This document shows, piece by piece, positions 53,331 through 61,697 of a stretch of 64,000 bases of DNA. The position numbers and the translations under genes were made by a program. The first letter of the stretch is position 1. Each line of letters begins with the position of its first letter. The notes under the pieces are model-generated. The model did not search any database, was not told the origin of the DNA, and saw only the letters and a list, made by a program, of their open reading frames with translations. The DNA comes from Solwaraspora sp. WMMD406 (GTDB lineage Bacteria; Actinomycetota; Actinomycetes; Mycobacteriales; Micromonosporaceae): the NCBI RefSeq assembly GCF_029626025.1, contig NZ_JARUBF010000001.1:2046001-2110000 (forward strand). Reading direction: 5' to 3'.

Positions 53331-54320
53331 TCAGGCGCTCTCCCGGACGATCAGCTCGGAGGGGTAGACGGTGGAAGCGTGGCGCAGTGTCTGCGCCAGC
53401 ACGGCGGTGGCCGCGGCGGCGGCGATCTGGTCGACCGGGTGACTGGCGGTGGTCAACGACGGGGTGCTGAGCGCGGCGAACGGGACGTCGTCGAATCCGG
53501 CGACGGCGATGTCGCCGGGCACCGTGATGCCGCGCTGGCGCAGCACCTGCAGGGCACCCAGCGCGGTCGCGTCGCTGATCGCGAAGATCGCGTCGGTGTC
53601 CGGCCAGCGCTGGAGCAGCTTGACGGCGGCCCGGCGGCCACCGGCGGCGGAGTAGTCGCCGGCCACGAGACGGGCCGGCAGGCCGACGGTACGCATCATC
53701 GTGCGGTAGGCGGTCACCGGGCGGGCCGAGCAGAGCAACCATTCCGGACCGGTGATCATGGCGATCCGCCGCCGGCCGACCCCGTACAGGTGCCGCAGCA
53801 CCGCTTCGCTGCCTCCGGCGCTGTCGACGTCGAAGACGGGCACCGTCGCCGAGCCCACTCCGATCGCGGCGACCCGACCCCGCAGCGCCGCCGGGATGTC
53901 CGCCAGCATGGGGCCGGTCGTGTTGACCAGCACCACACCGTGCACGCTGCGGTCGTCGGCCAGCCGTTGCAGGGTCGCCGCCGAATCGATCGGCAGGTAG
54001 TAGGGCGAGACGCCGACGCCGTGCGGCGCGCAAGCGGCGGCCGCCGCACTGACGAACCGCTGGACGTACGGGTCGTCGAAGACGGTCGGCTCTTGCCCGG
54101 CGACCGCGACGGCGATCCGGTAGCCCTTTCCGGTGACCAACGCCTTGGCGACGGGGTCTGGCGTGTAGCCCAGCCGGGCGGCGGCGGCGTGGACCCGCTC
54201 GCGGGTGGCGGGGGAGGCCGGGCCGGATCCGGCGATCACCCGGGAGGCGGTCGCTCGGGACACCCCGGCGGCCCTCGCGACGTCCTGGAGAGTCACCGTA
54301 CGGGGTGCCCGCTTGCTCAT
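53331..54320 (-). CDS. LacI family regulator divergent from an MFS transporter
   Basis: A 329-residue repressor. The DNA-binding part is VTLQDVARAAGVSRATASRVIAG with the hinge VAKALVTG. The effector domain has YRIAVAVAGQEPTVFDDPYVQ and VAGFDDVPFAALSTPSLTT. It diverges from the MFS gene across a 146-base gap that holds a CRE-like operator, so it very likely controls that transporter and itself. Confidence 0.93.
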   Translation of the reverse strand: MSKRAPRTVTLQDVARAAGVSRATASRVIAGSGPASPATRERVHAAAARLGYTPDPVAKALVTGKGYRIAVAVAGQEPTVFDDPYVQRFVSAAAAACAPHGVGVSPYYLPIDSAATLQRLADDRSVHGVVLVNTTGPMLADIPAALRGRVAAIGVGSATVPVFDVDSAGGSEAVLRHLYGVGRRRIAMITGPEWLLCSARPVTAYRTMMRTVGLPARLVAGDYSAAGGRRAAVKLLQRWPDTDAIFAISDATALGALQVLRQRGITVPGDIAVAGFDDVPFAALSTPSLTTASHPVDQIAAAAATAVLAQTLRHASTVYPSELIVRESA

Positions 54321-54360
54321 CGATCCATGATGCCTCGCTGAGCTGGGTACGGGCTTGCGC

Positions 54361-54374
54361 TGGAACCGCTCTCA
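54361..54374. promoter_or_regulatory. CRE-like LacI operator in the regulator/MFS gap
   Basis: TGGAACCGCTCTCA matches the LacI-family consensus TGNAANCGNTNNCA at every fixed position. An overlapping palindrome ACCGCT-CTC-AGCGGT extends to 54379. It sits 41 bases upstream of the regulator start. Confidence 0.55.
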
Positions 54375-54466
54375 GCGGTGCGATCTCCTGGCGCCCGTAC
54401 GAGGAGGGCGACGAGCGGGACAGCGATCCGGCAGGTAAGCGATCCGGCGAGGAAAGGTGACGACCA

Positions 54467-55684
54467 GTGCGTACGGCTGATCTGGATCGATCGGTGCCGG
54501 AACCCGCCGCCGGCACCGTCCGCGCGGCGCGCAACGCGGTGGCGGTGGTGTTCGGCCTCAACGGTGTGGCGCTGGCGTCCTGGTTCGCCCGGGTGCCGGC
54601 CGCCCGTGACGGGCTCGACCTCACTCCCGGTCAGCTCGGGGTGCTGCTGCTCGCTATGTCCGCCGGGTCGCTGCTGGCACTGCCCACCGCCGGCCTGACC
54701 ACCCACCGGTTCGGGGCGGCCCGCGCCGTCGCGGTCGCGGCCGGGCTGGTCGCCGTCGGTCTGCTGCTGATCGGGGTGGCGGCCGGGGCATGGGCGGTGG
54801 TGCCGGTGGTCGCCGTCGGTCTGTTCGCCGTCGGCTACGGCTCGGGCACCTGCGAGGTGGCGATGAACGTCGAGGCGGCCTCGGTCGAGCGGCTGCTGCG
54901 CCGTACGGTCATGCCTCGCTTTCACGCGGCATGGAGTCTCGGCACGGTGACCGGTGCCGCGCTCGGGGCCGGTGCGGCGCGGATCGGGCTGCCGATCGGG
55001 ATCCACCTGGCCGCTGCCGCGCTGGTCGTCGTGACTGGTACGGCGATCGCGGTCCGGTCTTTCCTGCCGGTGCCGGCGCGGGCGGCCGACGAAGCCGGCG
55101 GGACCCGGGCGGGCGGTGGTCTGCTGGCCGCCTGGCGGGAACCTCGGATTCTGCTGATCGGTGCGCTGGTGATGGTGATGGCGTTCACCGAGGGTACGGC
55201 GAACGACTGGCTGGCCGTGGCGTTCGTCGACGGCCACGGGGTGGGCGCGGCCGCTGGCGCGCTGGCGTTCGGGGTGTTCGTGACCGCGATGACAGCGGGC
55301 CGTACCGCCGGCACGGTGGCGCTGGACCGGTGGGGCCGGGTGCCGGTGTTGTCGGTGTCGATCCTGGTGGCGGCGGTGGGTGCGGCGGTGGCCGTGTTCG
55401 CGGCGTGGGTGCCGCTGGCGCTGGCCGGTGTCGCCCTGTGGGGTCTGGGTGCGTCGCTGGGCTTCCCGGTCGGGATGAGTGCGGCCGCCGACGATCCGCA
55501 CCGGGCCGCCGCCCGGGTGAGTGTGGTGGCGGTGATCGGCTACACCGCGTTTCTGGCCGGTCCGCCGCTGGTCGGCTTCCTGGGTGACGGGGTCGGTACG
55601 TTGCGGGCGTTGCTGATCGTCCCGGTGTTGCTGCTGCCGGCGCTGCTGCTGGTGCCGGCGACCCGCCCACCGGTCCAGCGATGA
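54467..55684 (+). CDS. MFS transporter
   Basis: A 405-residue membrane protein with twelve predicted helices of the major facilitator superfamily. The N-terminus has VAVVFGLNGVALASWFARVPAARDGLDLTPGQLGVLLLAMSAGSLLAL; the loop 2-3 motif is degenerate. GYGSGTCEVAMNVEAASVERLLRR and AFTEGTANDWLAVAF resemble the family of sugar or small-molecule exporters near YbjJ. GTG 54467 follows AAAGGTGA. Its regulator is divergent, so the substrate is probably the LacI inducer or its metabolite. Confidence 0.88.
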   Translation: MRTADLDRSVPEPAAGTVRAARNAVAVVFGLNGVALASWFARVPAARDGLDLTPGQLGVLLLAMSAGSLLALPTAGLTTHRFGAARAVAVAAGLVAVGLLLIGVAAGAWAVVPVVAVGLFAVGYGSGTCEVAMNVEAASVERLLRRTVMPRFHAAWSLGTVTGAALGAGAARIGLPIGIHLAAAALVVVTGTAIAVRSFLPVPARAADEAGGTRAGGGLLAAWREPRILLIGALVMVMAFTEGTANDWLAVAFVDGHGVGAAAGALAFGVFVTAMTAGRTAGTVALDRWGRVPVLSVSILVAAVGAAVAVFAAWVPLALAGVALWGLGASLGFPVGMSAAADDPHRAAARVSVVAVIGYTAFLAGPPLVGFLGDGVGTLRALLIVPVLLLPALLLVPATRPPVQR

Positions 55685-55689
55685 GTGGC

Positions 55690-55735
55690 GTCAACTCGTG
55701 GTTGACGATTGGTCTATCGTCAACCTATGGTTGAC
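55690..55735. promoter_or_regulatory. Two identical palindromes GTCAAC-N5-GTTGAC upstream of the Clp-N gene
   Basis: Perfect 17-bp palindromes lie at 55690-55706 and 55719-55735, centres 29 bases apart, the second ending two bases before the ATG. Both have the same six-base arms and different five-base spacers. Binding there would block transcription or translation start, so autoregulation by the HTH domain of the adjacent gene is the natural reading. Confidence 0.7.
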
Positions 55736-55737
55736 GC

Positions 55738-56511
55738 ATGACTGATTCCGCGCACACCACCACCGGGCCGTCCGGCGCGGCCGGACGAACCGGCACGTCG
55801 ATCCGGCTCGACGACCTGATCGACGGCATCACCCGGGCCCACCCGGACCGGCTGACGCAGCTCACCAACGCGGTCGTCATCGCCGACCACCTCGGTGAGA
55901 TCGCCGACCACCTGATCGGACACTTCGTCGACCAGGCCCGTCGCTCCGGTGCCTCGTGGACCGACATCGGCCGCAGCATGGGCGTCAGCAAACAGGCCGC
56001 CCAGAAGCGCTTCGTGCCCAAGACGCCAAACGAGACCAACGATCTCGACCCCAGCCAGGGCTTCGGTCGGTTCACCTTCGAGGCCCGCGAGACCGTGGTC
56101 GCCGCTCAGAACGAGGCACGGTCGGCGGGCAACGACGAGATCACCACCGGGCATCTGGTGCTGGCGCTGCTCTCCGTACCCGACACCCTGGCCGCGCGGG
56201 TGATCGCCGAGCTCGGCCCGGGCGTCGAGACGGCCCGTCAGGTGGCCGCCGTGGCGTTGCCGCCGGCCGTCGACGACGTACCGCAGCTGATTCCCTTCGA
56301 CGCGCACGTCCGTAAGGTCCTGGAGTTGACCTTCCGTGAGGCGCTGCGCCTCGACGACAGCCAGGTCGACACGGAACACATCCTGCTCGCGCTGCTGGAG
56401 TTCGAGGCGGGCACCGGCTTGTTGGCGGACCTCGGCGTCACCAAGGCCGCCGCCGAGCAGCGGATCCTCGCCGGACGTACGGACACCGCCACCGCCACCG
56501 CCGACGGCTGA
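55738..56511 (+). CDS. Protein with helix-turn-helix and Clp N-terminal (double ClpA/B repeat) domains
   Basis: A 257-residue protein. Residues 74-92 (SWTDIGRSMGVSKQAAQKRF) form a helix-turn-helix. Residues about 105-245 contain two Clp N repeats: GRFTFEARETVVAAQNEARSAGNDEITTGHLVLALL and HVRKVLELTFREALRLDDSQVDTEHILLALLEFEAG. There is no ATPase part, so it is a Clp-adaptor-like regulator that may sense a substrate or protease through the Clp-N domain. The ATG follows two operator palindromes with no room for a normal leader. It converges on the BrkB gene. Confidence 0.88.
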   Translation: MTDSAHTTTGPSGAAGRTGTSIRLDDLIDGITRAHPDRLTQLTNAVVIADHLGEIADHLIGHFVDQARRSGASWTDIGRSMGVSKQAAQKRFVPKTPNETNDLDPSQGFGRFTFEARETVVAAQNEARSAGNDEITTGHLVLALLSVPDTLAARVIAELGPGVETARQVAAVALPPAVDDVPQLIPFDAHVRKVLELTFREALRLDDSQVDTEHILLALLEFEAGTGLLADLGVTKAAAEQRILAGRTDTATATADG

Positions 56512-56533
56512 GCGAGGCGCGAGCAGGCGCGCG

Positions 56534-57775
56534 TCAGGAGCCGACGCGATCGGTCTCCGCACCGACGAGCCGCTCGGGTGCCGCCGGTCGTCTCGACTCC
56601 GGGATCGTGCGGTCGTCCCGCAACCGCAGGTACGGCTCCCGGTCGTCGGGATGACCGGCGGCGATCGCCCGCCCCCGCTCCAACTCGGCGTCCAGTTCGC
56701 CGCCGAGCAGGATGGCGATGTTCGTCAACCACAACCAGATCAGAAAGACGATCACACCGGCGATCGCGCCGTACGTCTCGTTGTAGGAGCTGAAGTTGGC
56801 CACGTAGAACGCGAAACCGGCGGAGACCGCCAACCAGAGCACGACCGCCAGGATTCCACCGGGGGTGATCCACCGGAACCCGCCGTGTCGGGCGTTCGGC
56901 GACGCCCAGTACAGGGTCGAGAACATCAGGCTGACCAGGGCCACCAGCACCGGCCATTTGGCGATGTTCCAGGCGGCGACCGTGGCGGGGCCGATCCCGA
57001 GCAGGTCGCCGGCCTGCCGCGCCAGGTCGCCGGTGAACACCACGATCAACGCGCTGGCCAGCAACATCAGCCCGATGACGGCGGTCACCCCGAGCCGGAT
57101 GGGCAGGGTCTTCCAGATCGGCCGTCCTTCCGGCACGTCGTAGATCGCGTTCGACGCGCGCATGAAGGCGCCGATGTAGCCCGAGGCCGACCAGAAGGCG
57201 ACGAGCAGACCGAACAACGCCACCAGGCCGGCCGTGTCGCTGTTCTCCCTGACCTGGGTGATCGCGCGGTCGAGGAATCCCCCGATCTCTCCGGGCGCGA
57301 GTTCCTGGATTACCCCTTGGACGTCGTCGGTGGTGTCGTCACCGAGCAGCCCGAGCGCGGCGACCAGCACCAGTAGGCCGGGGAAGATGGACAGCACACC
57401 GTAGTAGGTCAGACCGGCGGCGAGGTCGGGGATGGCGTCCCTGGTGAACTCGCCGGCGGTCCGCTTCACCGCCGCCCACCACGACGAGGCGGCGAGATCG
57501 GTCGGACTGTCCGGACCCTCGTCGGGGCCGACCGGTAGACGTACCGACCGGTCGCCGGTCGCCGAGTCGCCGGTCGCCGAGTCGCCGGCCGTCGAGTCGC
57601 CGGTCGCCGAGTCGCCGGCCGTCGAGTCGCCGGCCGCCGAGTCGGTGGTCGACCTCGCGTCGGCCTGCGGTCGGTCGTTGGTTGACCCGTCGTTGGTTGA
57701 CCCTTCGCCCGCCGGCCGGTCGGCGACCGAGCCGTCCCGGGCGGGCTCCGATCCTTCGGTACGCGTCGCTGCCAT
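56534..57775 (-). CDS. YihY/BrkB family inner-membrane protein
   Basis: A 413-residue protein with a disordered, repetitive N-terminus of about 85 residues and six hydrophobic segments in the YihY pattern: LAAGLTYYGVLSIFPGLLVLVAALG, GLVALFGLLVAFWSASGYIGAFMRASNAIYDVPEGRP, and TLYWASPNARHGGFRWITPGGILAVVLWL. ATG 57775 follows GGAGG. The family was once called ribonuclease BN by mistake; its role is unknown, perhaps in transport. The N-terminus has tandem GDSTA/GDSAT units. Confidence 0.9.
   Translation of the reverse strand: MAATRTEGSEPARDGSVADRPAGEGSTNDGSTNDRPQADARSTTDSAAGDSTAGDSATGDSTAGDSATGDSATGDRSVRLPVGPDEGPDSPTDLAASSWWAAVKRTAGEFTRDAIPDLAAGLTYYGVLSIFPGLLVLVAALGLLGDDTTDDVQGVIQELAPGEIGGFLDRAITQVRENSDTAGLVALFGLLVAFWSASGYIGAFMRASNAIYDVPEGRPIWKTLPIRLGVTAVIGLMLLASALIVVFTGDLARQAGDLLGIGPATVAAWNIAKWPVLVALVSLMFSTLYWASPNARHGGFRWITPGGILAVVLWLAVSAGFAFYVANFSSYNETYGAIAGVIVFLIWLWLTNIAILLGGELDAELERGRAIAAGHPDDREPYLRLRDDRTIPESRRPAAPERLVGAETDRVGS
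57551..57642 (-). repeat. 15-bp tandem repeats in the BrkB N-terminus
   Basis: The word GTCGCCGGTCGCCGA and its GTCGAGTCGCCGGCC variant alternate about six times, encoding the GDSTA/GDSAT pattern in minus-strand frame. It keeps the frame, so copy number could vary without destroying the gene. Confidence 0.85.
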
Positions 57776-58023
57776 CAGGGGGGACCTCCAGTTCTGCTTT
57801 CCTGGAGGTCTTGCCCACTGCCCGCCCGCGTCAATCACTCGCGTCCGGCTGGCGGATCGGTCGGCGGCGTCGTCGGTGCGGCCGGGCTGGACCCATAGCG
57901 CGGTGATCCACAACTACCCGAACCCACGAGTGTCGAGCAATATGCGATCCATGTTTCGTGTTTCTTGCTGCTTACGTAGGGTAGGGTGCCGGGTGACGGA
58001 TTCGAGTCGAGCGAGGCGCTGAC

Positions 58024-58404
58024 ATGACGGAGCTGGCGAGCGGGCGGACAGCCTCGGGCCGAGGCTGGACGTTTCTCACCAACCACGCGCACGTCCTGCT
58101 CGCCATCGCGCGGGATCCGGACGCCCGGCTACGCGACGTCGCGGACAGCGTCGGCGTCACCGAGCGGGCGGCGCAGGCGATCGTCGCGGACCTCGAAGCC
58201 GGCGGCTATCTGCGGCGCAGCCGGGTCGGCCGGCGGAACCACTACACCGTCAATCCGGCCGGGCGGTTCCGCCACCCCGCCGAGGCAGACCGGCGGATCG
58301 GCGACCTGTTGGCGTTGTTCACCGGCGACCCGGCACTCGATCCGCAGACTGCCCCGGGCGGCCGGGCTGCCCCGAGCGAGCAGACGACCACGGGCGACCG
58401 GTGA
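58024..58404 (+). CDS. Winged-helix transcriptional regulator (MarR-like)
   Basis: A 126-residue protein. TFLTNHAHVLLAIARDPDARLRDVADSVGVTERAAQAIVADLEAGGYLRRSRVGRRNHYTVN is a complete winged helix, followed by a dimerisation helix RRIGDLLALF. It lacks a long N-terminal extension. An ATG at 58024 is preceded by GAGGCG. The target is unknown; it has no divergent neighbour. Confidence 0.88.
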   Translation: MTELASGRTASGRGWTFLTNHAHVLLAIARDPDARLRDVADSVGVTERAAQAIVADLEAGGYLRRSRVGRRNHYTVNPAGRFRHPAEADRRIGDLLALFTGDPALDPQTAPGGRAAPSEQTTTGDR

Positions 58405-58576
58405 CGCGGGTCACCGCGCCCGGCTGCCGATGACACATCGGCGGCATGGCCGGTTGGCCGGTCCCCGGACGGCCCCGATCGTACTGGCGTACGCCGCCGC
58501 TCGTGCCGGTTGTCGCCGGTAGCCGTGGCCGGGACCGCGTCGACGAGCCCGGCCGCACTCGGCGAGGACCGGGACG

Positions 58577-58997
58577 GTGACCGCCGCTGTCCGGGACGCC
58601 GTCACTGCCGAGCCCGCCCGCGCCTGCGTGCGCCTCGTACCACTGGCGCGCGACCGGTACACCGAGGTCTACCTTGGTGACGCACAACTCGGCCGGCACG
58701 GGCGCTGCTCCGACGAGCATGGTGCGATCGTCGTGGACGGCGTCGAGCCCGGCCGCTACAGCCCGGTGATCGCCTTCAACGCCATCACCGGTGACGTCAC
58801 TTGTCGAGTACGTCAATTCCACGTACCAGCTGTCGGTGCTGCCCGGTCAGGTGATCAAGCTGCGATGCGACTGTGGGCACGGGCCGGGCCGCTGGCATCC
58901 GGCCGGCGGCAGCTTCACCGGCGCGGAGCCGGTCTGGGTGGGCTGGACACCGGTCACCGTCGACTTCGACCTGAGCGAGGCCGCCCGTACGCCGTAG
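58577..58997 (+). pseudogene. Probable frameshifted hypothetical gene
   Basis: Two adjacent frames both show strong third-position G/C bias and join into one protein. The first, from GTG 58577, reads RLVPLARDRYTEVYLGDAQ and GRYSPVIAFNAITGD; the second, from about 58803 to TAG 58997, reads VEYVNSTYQLSVLPGQVIKL and WVGWTPVTVDFDLS. The switch near 58800 needs a one-base difference, so it may be a mutation or a sequencing error. Family unknown; a beta-rich fold is likely. Confidence 0.45.
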
Positions 58998-59020
58998 ACG
59001 TCCGAGCGGCCTCGCGGTGA

Positions 59021-59381
59021 AACCAAGCTGGCCCTGAGTACGACACCGCCGGGAGTGGCCCGGTGGCAGCACGTGGAGCCGACCAGAAGACCCGCGTACG
59101 CGGGTAGGTGGCTGCGAAAGACCCGCGTACGCGGGTAGGTGGCTGCGAAGCGTGAACCCGGCACGGCAACGCCGGCCAGACCGGGACCGTCCCATCGCAA
59201 GGCGGGACTACCCGCCGCTCGGACACGTGCGCGGCCCGTCACCACGGGCGGCCAGAGGGCCTCTGGCCTCGGCAGGTAGCCGGGCGGCAACGGCTCGCTA
59301 ACCACACCGCAACATCACGGGCGACACTGCCGTAACAACCTCTACCTACGGTTGTCTCTAGTCTATAGAGAAGGGAGTGAC
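59021..59381. promoter_or_regulatory. Long leader region of the ABC operon with two identical palindromes
   Basis: No gene is supported in these 360 bases. At 59090-59105 and 59121-59136 the perfect 16-bp palindrome ACCCGCGTACGCGGGT occurs twice, 31 bases apart, each followed by AGGTGGCTGCGAA, so the whole 31-bp unit is duplicated. G/C-rich stem candidates follow (CGGGACTACCCG, GGCCAGAGGGCCTCTGGCC). I cannot match it to a known riboswitch class. The end has AAGGGAG before ATG 59382. Confidence 0.5.
59355..59371. promoter_or_regulatory. AT-rich inverted repeat TCTCTA-N5-TAGAGA at the ribosome site
   Basis: A perfect six-base palindrome sits 11 bases upstream of the ABC ATPase start and abuts the AAGGGAG ribosome site. 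The pattern resembles GntR-type operators, but no regulator gene is in the window. Confidence 0.4.
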
Positions 59382-60605
59382 ATGACAGTGACGCATAGCG
59401 CGCCTCTCGCCGAGGTGACGGAGCCCGTCAACAAGGTGTTGACGCCGAGCGCCTCTGGGCACGCGCCGATGGTGTCGATCGTCGATCTCCACAAGCATTA
59501 CCGCACGACCGACGGTGACGTTCACGCAGTACGAGGAATCAGCTTCGATATCGCCAAGGGTGAGTTCGTCACCCTGCTCGGCCCGAGTGGTTGCGGCAAG
59601 ACCACGATCCTTCGTTCGGTCGCCGGACTGGAAACCCCCACCTCCGGTGCCATCTCCATCGGCGGCCGGGTCGTCTACTCGTCCGACCGTCGCATCCGCC
59701 TGACTCCCGCGCAACGCCAGATCGGCATGGTCTTCCAGTCGTACGCGATCTGGCCACACATGTCCGTCTTCGACAACGTCGCCTACCCGCTGCGGCGCCG
59801 GCGACTGCCGAAGGCCGAGATCCTGTCCCGGACCACCGAGGTGCTGGAGATGCTCGGGCTCGCGTACGCGGCACAGCGCCCGGCGACCAAGCTCAGCGGC
59901 GGACAACAGCAGCGCGTGGCGGTCGCCCGTGCGCTCGTGTCGCGCTCCGACCTGATCCTCTTCGACGAGCCGCTGTCGAACCTCGACGCCAAGCTGCGCA
60001 AGGAGGTCCGACAGGAGATCCGTGACCTGCAGCAGCGGCTCGGCATCACGGTCCTCTACGTGACCCACGACCAAGAGGAGGCGATGGCGGTCTCGGACCG
60101 GATCTTGGTCCTCGAGGGCGGCGATATCAAGGACCAGGGCACGCCGTCGCGGGTCTACTCGCGTCCGGCCGACGTGTTCGCGGCGAACTTCGTCGGCGAG
60201 AGCGAGACGCTCAACGGCACCGTCGTCGAATCGGACAACGACCACTGGCTGGTGCAGACCGACATCGGGCGGCTCCACGTGGCACGGCAGCCGCAAGACA
60301 CCGTACGGGTGTCCGACGCCGTCGTCCTCACCGTACGTCCGGAGCACCTGCAGTTGCGCGACCCGGTCACGGACACCGCGATCCCGACCATCGCTGGTTC
60401 GGTGCGGTCGGCGTCGTTCCTCGGCCCGTTCGCCGAACTCGTCGTCGAGCTGGAATCCGGTCACCTGGTCACGGCCCGGGTGAGCGGCGGCGCCGGTGCC
60501 GCCCCGGGGGCCCCGGTACACGTACGCATCGAGCCGCACCACGTCGTGCTGCACCCCGACCGCGCGTCGCGCGACCCCGCCGCCGAGCCGGCAACCGCCG
60601 CCTAG
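59382..60605 (+). CDS. ABC transporter ATP-binding protein, PotA/FbpC type
   Basis: A 407-residue ATPase. Walker A is GPSGCGKTT, the Q-loop MVFQSYAIWPHMSVFDNVAYPL, the signature LSGGQQQR, Walker B LILFDEPLSNLDA and the switch His in YVTHDQEEAMAVSD. A TOBE domain follows from about residue 280 (VRPEHLQLRD). It energises the importer formed by the lipoprotein and permease later in the operon. The N-terminal 30 residues are an unusual extension before MVSIVDLHKHY. Confidence 0.93.
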   Translation: MTVTHSAPLAEVTEPVNKVLTPSASGHAPMVSIVDLHKHYRTTDGDVHAVRGISFDIAKGEFVTLLGPSGCGKTTILRSVAGLETPTSGAISIGGRVVYSSDRRIRLTPAQRQIGMVFQSYAIWPHMSVFDNVAYPLRRRRLPKAEILSRTTEVLEMLGLAYAAQRPATKLSGGQQQRVAVARALVSRSDLILFDEPLSNLDAKLRKEVRQEIRDLQQRLGITVLYVTHDQEEAMAVSDRILVLEGGDIKDQGTPSRVYSRPADVFAANFVGESETLNGTVVESDNDHWLVQTDIGRLHVARQPQDTVRVSDAVVLTVRPEHLQLRDPVTDTAIPTIAGSVRSASFLGPFAELVVELESGHLVTARVSGGAGAAPGAPVHVRIEPHHVVLHPDRASRDPAAEPATAA

Positions 60606-60812
60606 CCGCCAACCACCACGCCCGCCCGGCCGCCAAGTCACCGCTGCCTAGCCGCCGACCACGACGCCGCCGAGCCGACGACCCGCTGGGTCGTTGCGCC
60701 ACCGAATCCCGGCGGCCTCCGGTGACGATCCCGTACGCCCACACCCGTGCCCGCGTCGCGCGGCGATGCCGCATGCCCGCGTCGCGCGTGTCGACGAACT
60801 CGAACAGCGAAC

Positions 60813-60840
60813 AGACGAACGCGAACAGACGAACGCGAAC
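60813..60840. repeat. 14-bp tandem repeat before the first isochorismatase-fold gene
   Basis: AGACGAACGCGAAC occurs twice head to tail, within a longer run of GAACAG/GAACGC words that ends just before the AGAGGAGAG ribosome site at 60841. No function is evident. Confidence 0.6.
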
Positions 60841-60855
60841 AGAGGAGAGACCGGC

Positions 60856-61617
60856 ATGACCTACAACCAGGTGCACCCGAAGAGCCACGCGGTCGAGGTC
60901 ATCGACCGCAGCGAGACCTTGGCCAGGATGAACGACGCCCTGGAGATCGACTTCACCAAGACCGCCGTCGTACAGATCGACATGCACGTACGGCAGATCG
61001 ACAAGGACTGGTCGTCGTTCCCGCAGAACGTGGCCGACCGGATCCTGCCGAACGCCGCCGCGTTCCTGGACGCCGGCCGCGAACTCGGGTTGCCGGTCAT
61101 CCACGTCATGGTCTACCAGCGCCTCGTCGAGCGGGGCATGCAGCCGCGCACCTCGATCGTGCAGAGCACCGGCCGGCCCGGCACGCCGTACGGCCTGGCA
61201 CCGAAGCCCGGCTACCACCCGGACGCGCCCGAGGGCTACTTCGAGTGGGACGTGATGCCGATCCTGGGGCCCAAGAAGGGCGACTACATCATCAACACCA
61301 AGCGGCAGATGACCAGCAGCTTCCTGTCGACCGACGTGGAACACCTGATCCGCTGCCTCGGTGTCGACACGTTCTTCGTCGTCGGCATCAACACCAACAA
61401 CTGCGTCTCCAACTTCTCGTTCGACGCCTACAACCGGATGTGGACGCCGATCATCGTCACCGACGCCGTGGGCTCCACACACGGCAAGGACCTGCACGAG
61501 TTCGCGCTGCAGAACTACGCCCGCACGATCGGTTTCGCGATGTCGTCCGACGAGGCCGTCGAACGGCTCTCCGCCGCCAAGGCCGCCGCCGGTGTCCCGC
61601 CGATGGCCAGCGCCTGA
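60856..61617 (+). CDS. Isochorismatase-like cysteine hydrolase, catalytic triad intact
   Basis: A 253-residue isochorismatase-fold protein. The triad of the cysteine hydrolase family is present: Asp42 in VVQIDMH, Lys149 in IINTKRQM and Cys183 in GINTNNCVSN, with the preceding non-proline cis-bond region GINTN. Family members hydrolyse amides such as N-carbamoylsarcosine, ureidoacrylate or biuret. AGGAGAG precedes the ATG. The gene lies between the ABC ATPase and a second, altered copy, so it probably processes the imported compound. Confidence 0.9.
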   Translation: MTYNQVHPKSHAVEVIDRSETLARMNDALEIDFTKTAVVQIDMHVRQIDKDWSSFPQNVADRILPNAAAFLDAGRELGLPVIHVMVYQRLVERGMQPRTSIVQSTGRPGTPYGLAPKPGYHPDAPEGYFEWDVMPILGPKKGDYIINTKRQMTSSFLSTDVEHLIRCLGVDTFFVVGINTNNCVSNFSFDAYNRMWTPIIVTDAVGSTHGKDLHEFALQNYARTIGFAMSSDEAVERLSAAKAAAGVPPMASA

Positions 61618-61629
61618 CCGCACGCTCAG

Positions 61630-61662
61630 CCGTACGCCAGCCGTACGCCAGCCGTACGCCCA
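61630..61662. repeat. Three 11-bp tandem repeats between the isochorismatase-fold genes
   Basis: AGCCGTACGCC is repeated three times without a gap immediately after the first gene's stop. It contains the CGTACG word common in this genome and may be a slippage product. Confidence 0.85.
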
Positions 61663-61697
61663 GCCGATTCCCCGACAGATCGAAGGGACCACCTCAT

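Noticed and set aside
59021-59381. Known riboswitch class (guanidine, TPP, SAM)
   Set aside because: I could not match the conserved loops of any class; left as an unassigned structured leader.
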